This document shows positions 21,331-22,568 of a stretch of 22,568 nucleotides of DNA, piece by piece. The position numbers and the translations under genes were made by a program. The stretch covers positions 1 through 22,568 of the forward strand of contig CAZJUJ010000045.1 in assembly GCA_964549135.1 (NCBI GenBank). The letters are read 5' to 3'. Position 1 is the first letter of the stretch. Every line of letters starts with the position of its first letter. Below the pieces are notes generated by a model, which saw nothing but the letters and a program-made list of their open reading frames with translations, was not told the DNA's origin and searched no databases. The stretch comes from RUG563 sp964549135. Lineage in GTDB: Bacteria > Bacillota > Clostridia > Christensenellales > Aristaeellaceae.

Positions 21331-22143
21331 ATGAAAAGATTTTTCTTGCTTCTGCTGGCGCTGCTCTGCCTGGCGCTGCCCGCCATGGCGGCGGAATATG
21401 TGGCAGATGAGGCCGGGCTTTTATCCGTGGAGGAAGAGGCGGCCCTGCGCAGCGAAATCGAAGAAATCCGGGAAGAAACCGGGCTGGATGTGGCCATTCT
21501 GCTGAAGGACAGCTATTCCGGCTCCTCCATTCTCCGTTATGCCGCCGATTGCTATGAAGCGCGGGGGTATGGAGAGGATGGGCTGCTCTTTTTGCTGGCC
21601 ATGGAGGAGCGGGACTATGCCACCATCACCAGCGGCCGGGCCATTGGCATTTTCAGCGATGCCCTCTTGGATCAGATTCACGATGAGATCACCCCGTCTC
21701 TGAGCAGCGGGGATTATTACGCCGCCATGCGCCGCTATCTGCAGAATATCCGGGCGTATGCCGCCCCGGGGGCGAGCAATACTATCTATGCTGCGCCGGG
21801 AGAGGGCGGCACTGTCTATGTCAGCGGCCCGCATCAGCTCTCGGCCTGGGAGCGGATGCTGGATATCGCCCCGATCATTCTGATTGCGGCGCTGGTCATT
21901 GCGCTGATTGTGGTGCTGATCTTTAAGGCCCAGATGAAGACCGTGCGGCGCCAGGCCGGGGCTGCCTCCTATGTGAAGGATGGCTCCTTCCAGCTGAACC
22001 GCGTGCAGGATATTTATCTCTATACCACTACCCACAGAAGAAAAATCGAAACCAATACCAATTCCGGCGGTCGCTCCGGCGGCAGCAGCACCTTCCACAG
22101 CAGCTCGGGCCGCAGCTACGGCGGCCGCAGCGGGAAATTCTGA
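21331..22143 (+). CDS. TPM-domain exported membrane protein
   Basis: A 270-residue protein with a signal peptide (MKRFFLLLLALLCLALPAMA, residues 1-20), an extracytoplasmic TPM domain (about 21-150; EYVADEAGLLSVEEEAAL, ETGLDVAILL, GYGEDGLLFLLAMEERDYAT), one membrane span (about 179-199; IAPIILIAALVIALIVVLIF) and a Gly/Ser-rich C-terminal tail (GGRSGGSSTFHSSSG). The TPM fold includes the photosystem II repair protein Psb32/TLP18.3, which has weak acid-phosphatase activity, and bacterial YgcG-like proteins. ATG 21331 is chosen over the earlier in-frame ATG at 21247 because the signal peptide begins there; it follows the zinc-ribbon stop by 2 bases. Last gene of the cluster; palindromic repeats follow instead of an ordinary terminator. 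Confidence 0.85.
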   Translation: MKRFFLLLLALLCLALPAMAAEYVADEAGLLSVEEEAALRSEIEEIREETGLDVAILLKDSYSGSSILRYAADCYEARGYGEDGLLFLLAMEERDYATITSGRAIGIFSDALLDQIHDEITPSLSSGDYYAAMRRYLQNIRAYAAPGASNTIYAAPGEGGTVYVSGPHQLSAWERMLDIAPIILIAALVIALIVVLIFKAQMKTVRRQAGAASYVKDGSFQLNRVQDIYLYTTTHRRKIETNTNSGGRSGGSSTFHSSSGRSYGGRSGKF

Positions 22144-22176
22144 GGAACGGGGAAACGGGATACGGGGATTTTTTTG

Positions 22177-22211
22177 CGGGAGGATGCTTTTGCGTCAAAA
22201 GCACCCTCCCG
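22177..22211. repeat. Palindrome copy 3 (variant stem) after the TPM gene
   Basis: Arms 22177-22192 and 22196-22211 pair over 16 positions with one A-C mismatch around a CGT loop. The core GCTTTTG..TCAAAAGC parallels the CTTTTG..TCAAAAG core of the two 41-bp palindromes. The flanks also match them (TTTGCGGG before, CCGAAAACC after), while most stem bases between differ in a paired way. It lies 33 bases after the TPM stop. Confidence 0.75.
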
Positions 22212-22235
22212 AAAACCTGGAAAACGGGGATAAAT

Positions 22236-22276
22236 TGCGTGGGAACCACTTTTGAGTCAAAAGTGGTTCCCACGCA
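22236..22276. repeat. 41-bp perfect palindrome, copy 2
   Basis: Arms 22236-22255 and 22257-22276 are exactly complementary around G22256. Compared with copy 1 (294-334), one stem pair is changed on both sides (G298-C330 there, T22240-A22272 here), so pairing is preserved. Confidence 0.9.
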
Positions 22277-22453
22277 CCCCCTCCGAAAACCGGCTCTGGA
22301 TGTTTCTTGGAGGGCTTCTGCCAAATTGAATGCCAGATCAGCAAAAAAGTGTAACAGTAGATAAAACAACAGCAATGCTTTCGTGTTTGATGAGAGCATT
22401 GCTGTTTTGTTCCTTACCGCTATCTCTCTTATGCTTCACTTGCATTCAACCCG
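22236..22453. repeat. Right arm of the ~220-bp inverted repeat flanking the window
   Basis: Reverse complement of 113-334. It contains palindrome copy 2, the CCGGCTCTGGATGTT and TGCCAAATTGAATGCC blocks, a perfect 12-bp hairpin (AACAGCAATGCT at 22368-22379 with AGCATTGCTGTT near 22395-22406) and one diverged GTTGAATGC unit in inverse orientation. No gene is supported in 22144-22568. Confidence 0.85.
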
Positions 22454-22459
22454 GACGAG

Positions 22460-22568
22460 GAAGGGAACGGGATACGGGGAGCAATTTGCGGGGGGAACCA
22501 ATTTGTTTGAAAAAGGGTTCACCCCCCCCCCCACCGCAAACCGGCGAGGGTGTTTTGTTGGGGGGGTT
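22460..22568. repeat. Degenerate fourth repeat copy at the sequence end
   Basis: The leader GGGAACGGGATACGGGGA, then TTTGCGGGGGGAACCA, a damaged palindrome (AGGGTTC arm), CCGCAAACCGG and GGGTGTTTTGTTGG follow the order of the copy at 22236-22315 in the same direction. Many substitutions and an 11-C run (22522-22532) suggest either a decayed copy or poor base quality at a contig end. Confidence 0.55.

Noticed and set aside
22028..22399. 123-codon minus-strand frame overlapping the TPM tail and right repeat
   Set aside because: It consists of translated repeat and the antisense of the Gly/Ser tail, with no start signal.
113..22453. Composite transposon or integrative element
   Set aside because: The inverted repeats are real, but no transposase, integrase, target-site duplication or transfer gene is visible, and extra copies of the same repeat lie side by side at the right end.

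Overview
The window is a 22.6 kb, GC-rich (roughly 55-60 % by eye) stretch of a Gram-positive-type bacterium. Genes have strong AGGAGG-type ribosome binding sites and near-consensus TTGACA/17/TATAAT promoters. The sugar ABC importer is of the LplB/LplC type with no ATPase of its own, and regulators are AraC and LacI types. A gut or rumen Clostridia member is my best guess (inference; no 16S or marker gene is present). No rRNA, tRNA, CRISPR array, transposase or phage gene was found.

Layout. (1) 1-365: composite intergenic repeat (tandem 48-49 bp units, a hairpin, then a 41-bp perfect palindrome). (2) 366-3916, minus strand: an operon of two permeases and a solute-binding protein for an oligosaccharide ABC importer. 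(3) 4085-9090, plus strand: a cytoplasmic GH30 glycosidase, a zinc-type dehydrogenase, RpiB and a ROK sugar kinase, ending at a strong terminator. Operons 2 and 3 start from two face-to-face consensus promoters whose -10 boxes are only 20 bp apart. (4) 9350-10381: a LacI-family regulator with its own promoter and terminator. (5) 10436-13119: an AraC regulator diverging from a GH123/DUF4091-like protein. (6) 13237-15375: an Eis-like GNAT acetyltransferase and an exported ComEC-type metallo-beta-lactamase-fold protein. (7) 15597-22143: a same-strand run of a membrane-anchored CotH-kinase protein with three lamin-tail domains, a DUF4956 membrane protein, a VTC-type polyphosphate polymerase domain protein, a double zinc-ribbon membrane protein and a TPM-domain protein. 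(8) 22144-22568: the left-end repeat again, in inverted orientation, plus two further related palindromes and a degraded sequence end.

How it fits together. Blocks 2-5 look like a carbohydrate-use locus. Oligosaccharides are imported by the ABC system, probably energised by a shared ATPase encoded elsewhere. They would be cut inside the cell by GH30 (the GH123-like enzyme may be a second, AraC-controlled branch), and the products oxidised, isomerised and phosphorylated by the dehydrogenase, RpiB and ROK kinase. Block 7 holds the least understood biology: the CotH/DUF4956/VTC trio recurs in bacterial genomes, but as far as I know its joint function is not established. Here it sits directly before a zinc-ribbon/TPM pair.

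The inverted repeats at both ends could suggest a 22-kb mobile unit. With no recombinase inside, a dispersed intergenic repeat family that broke the assembly at both ends is more likely.
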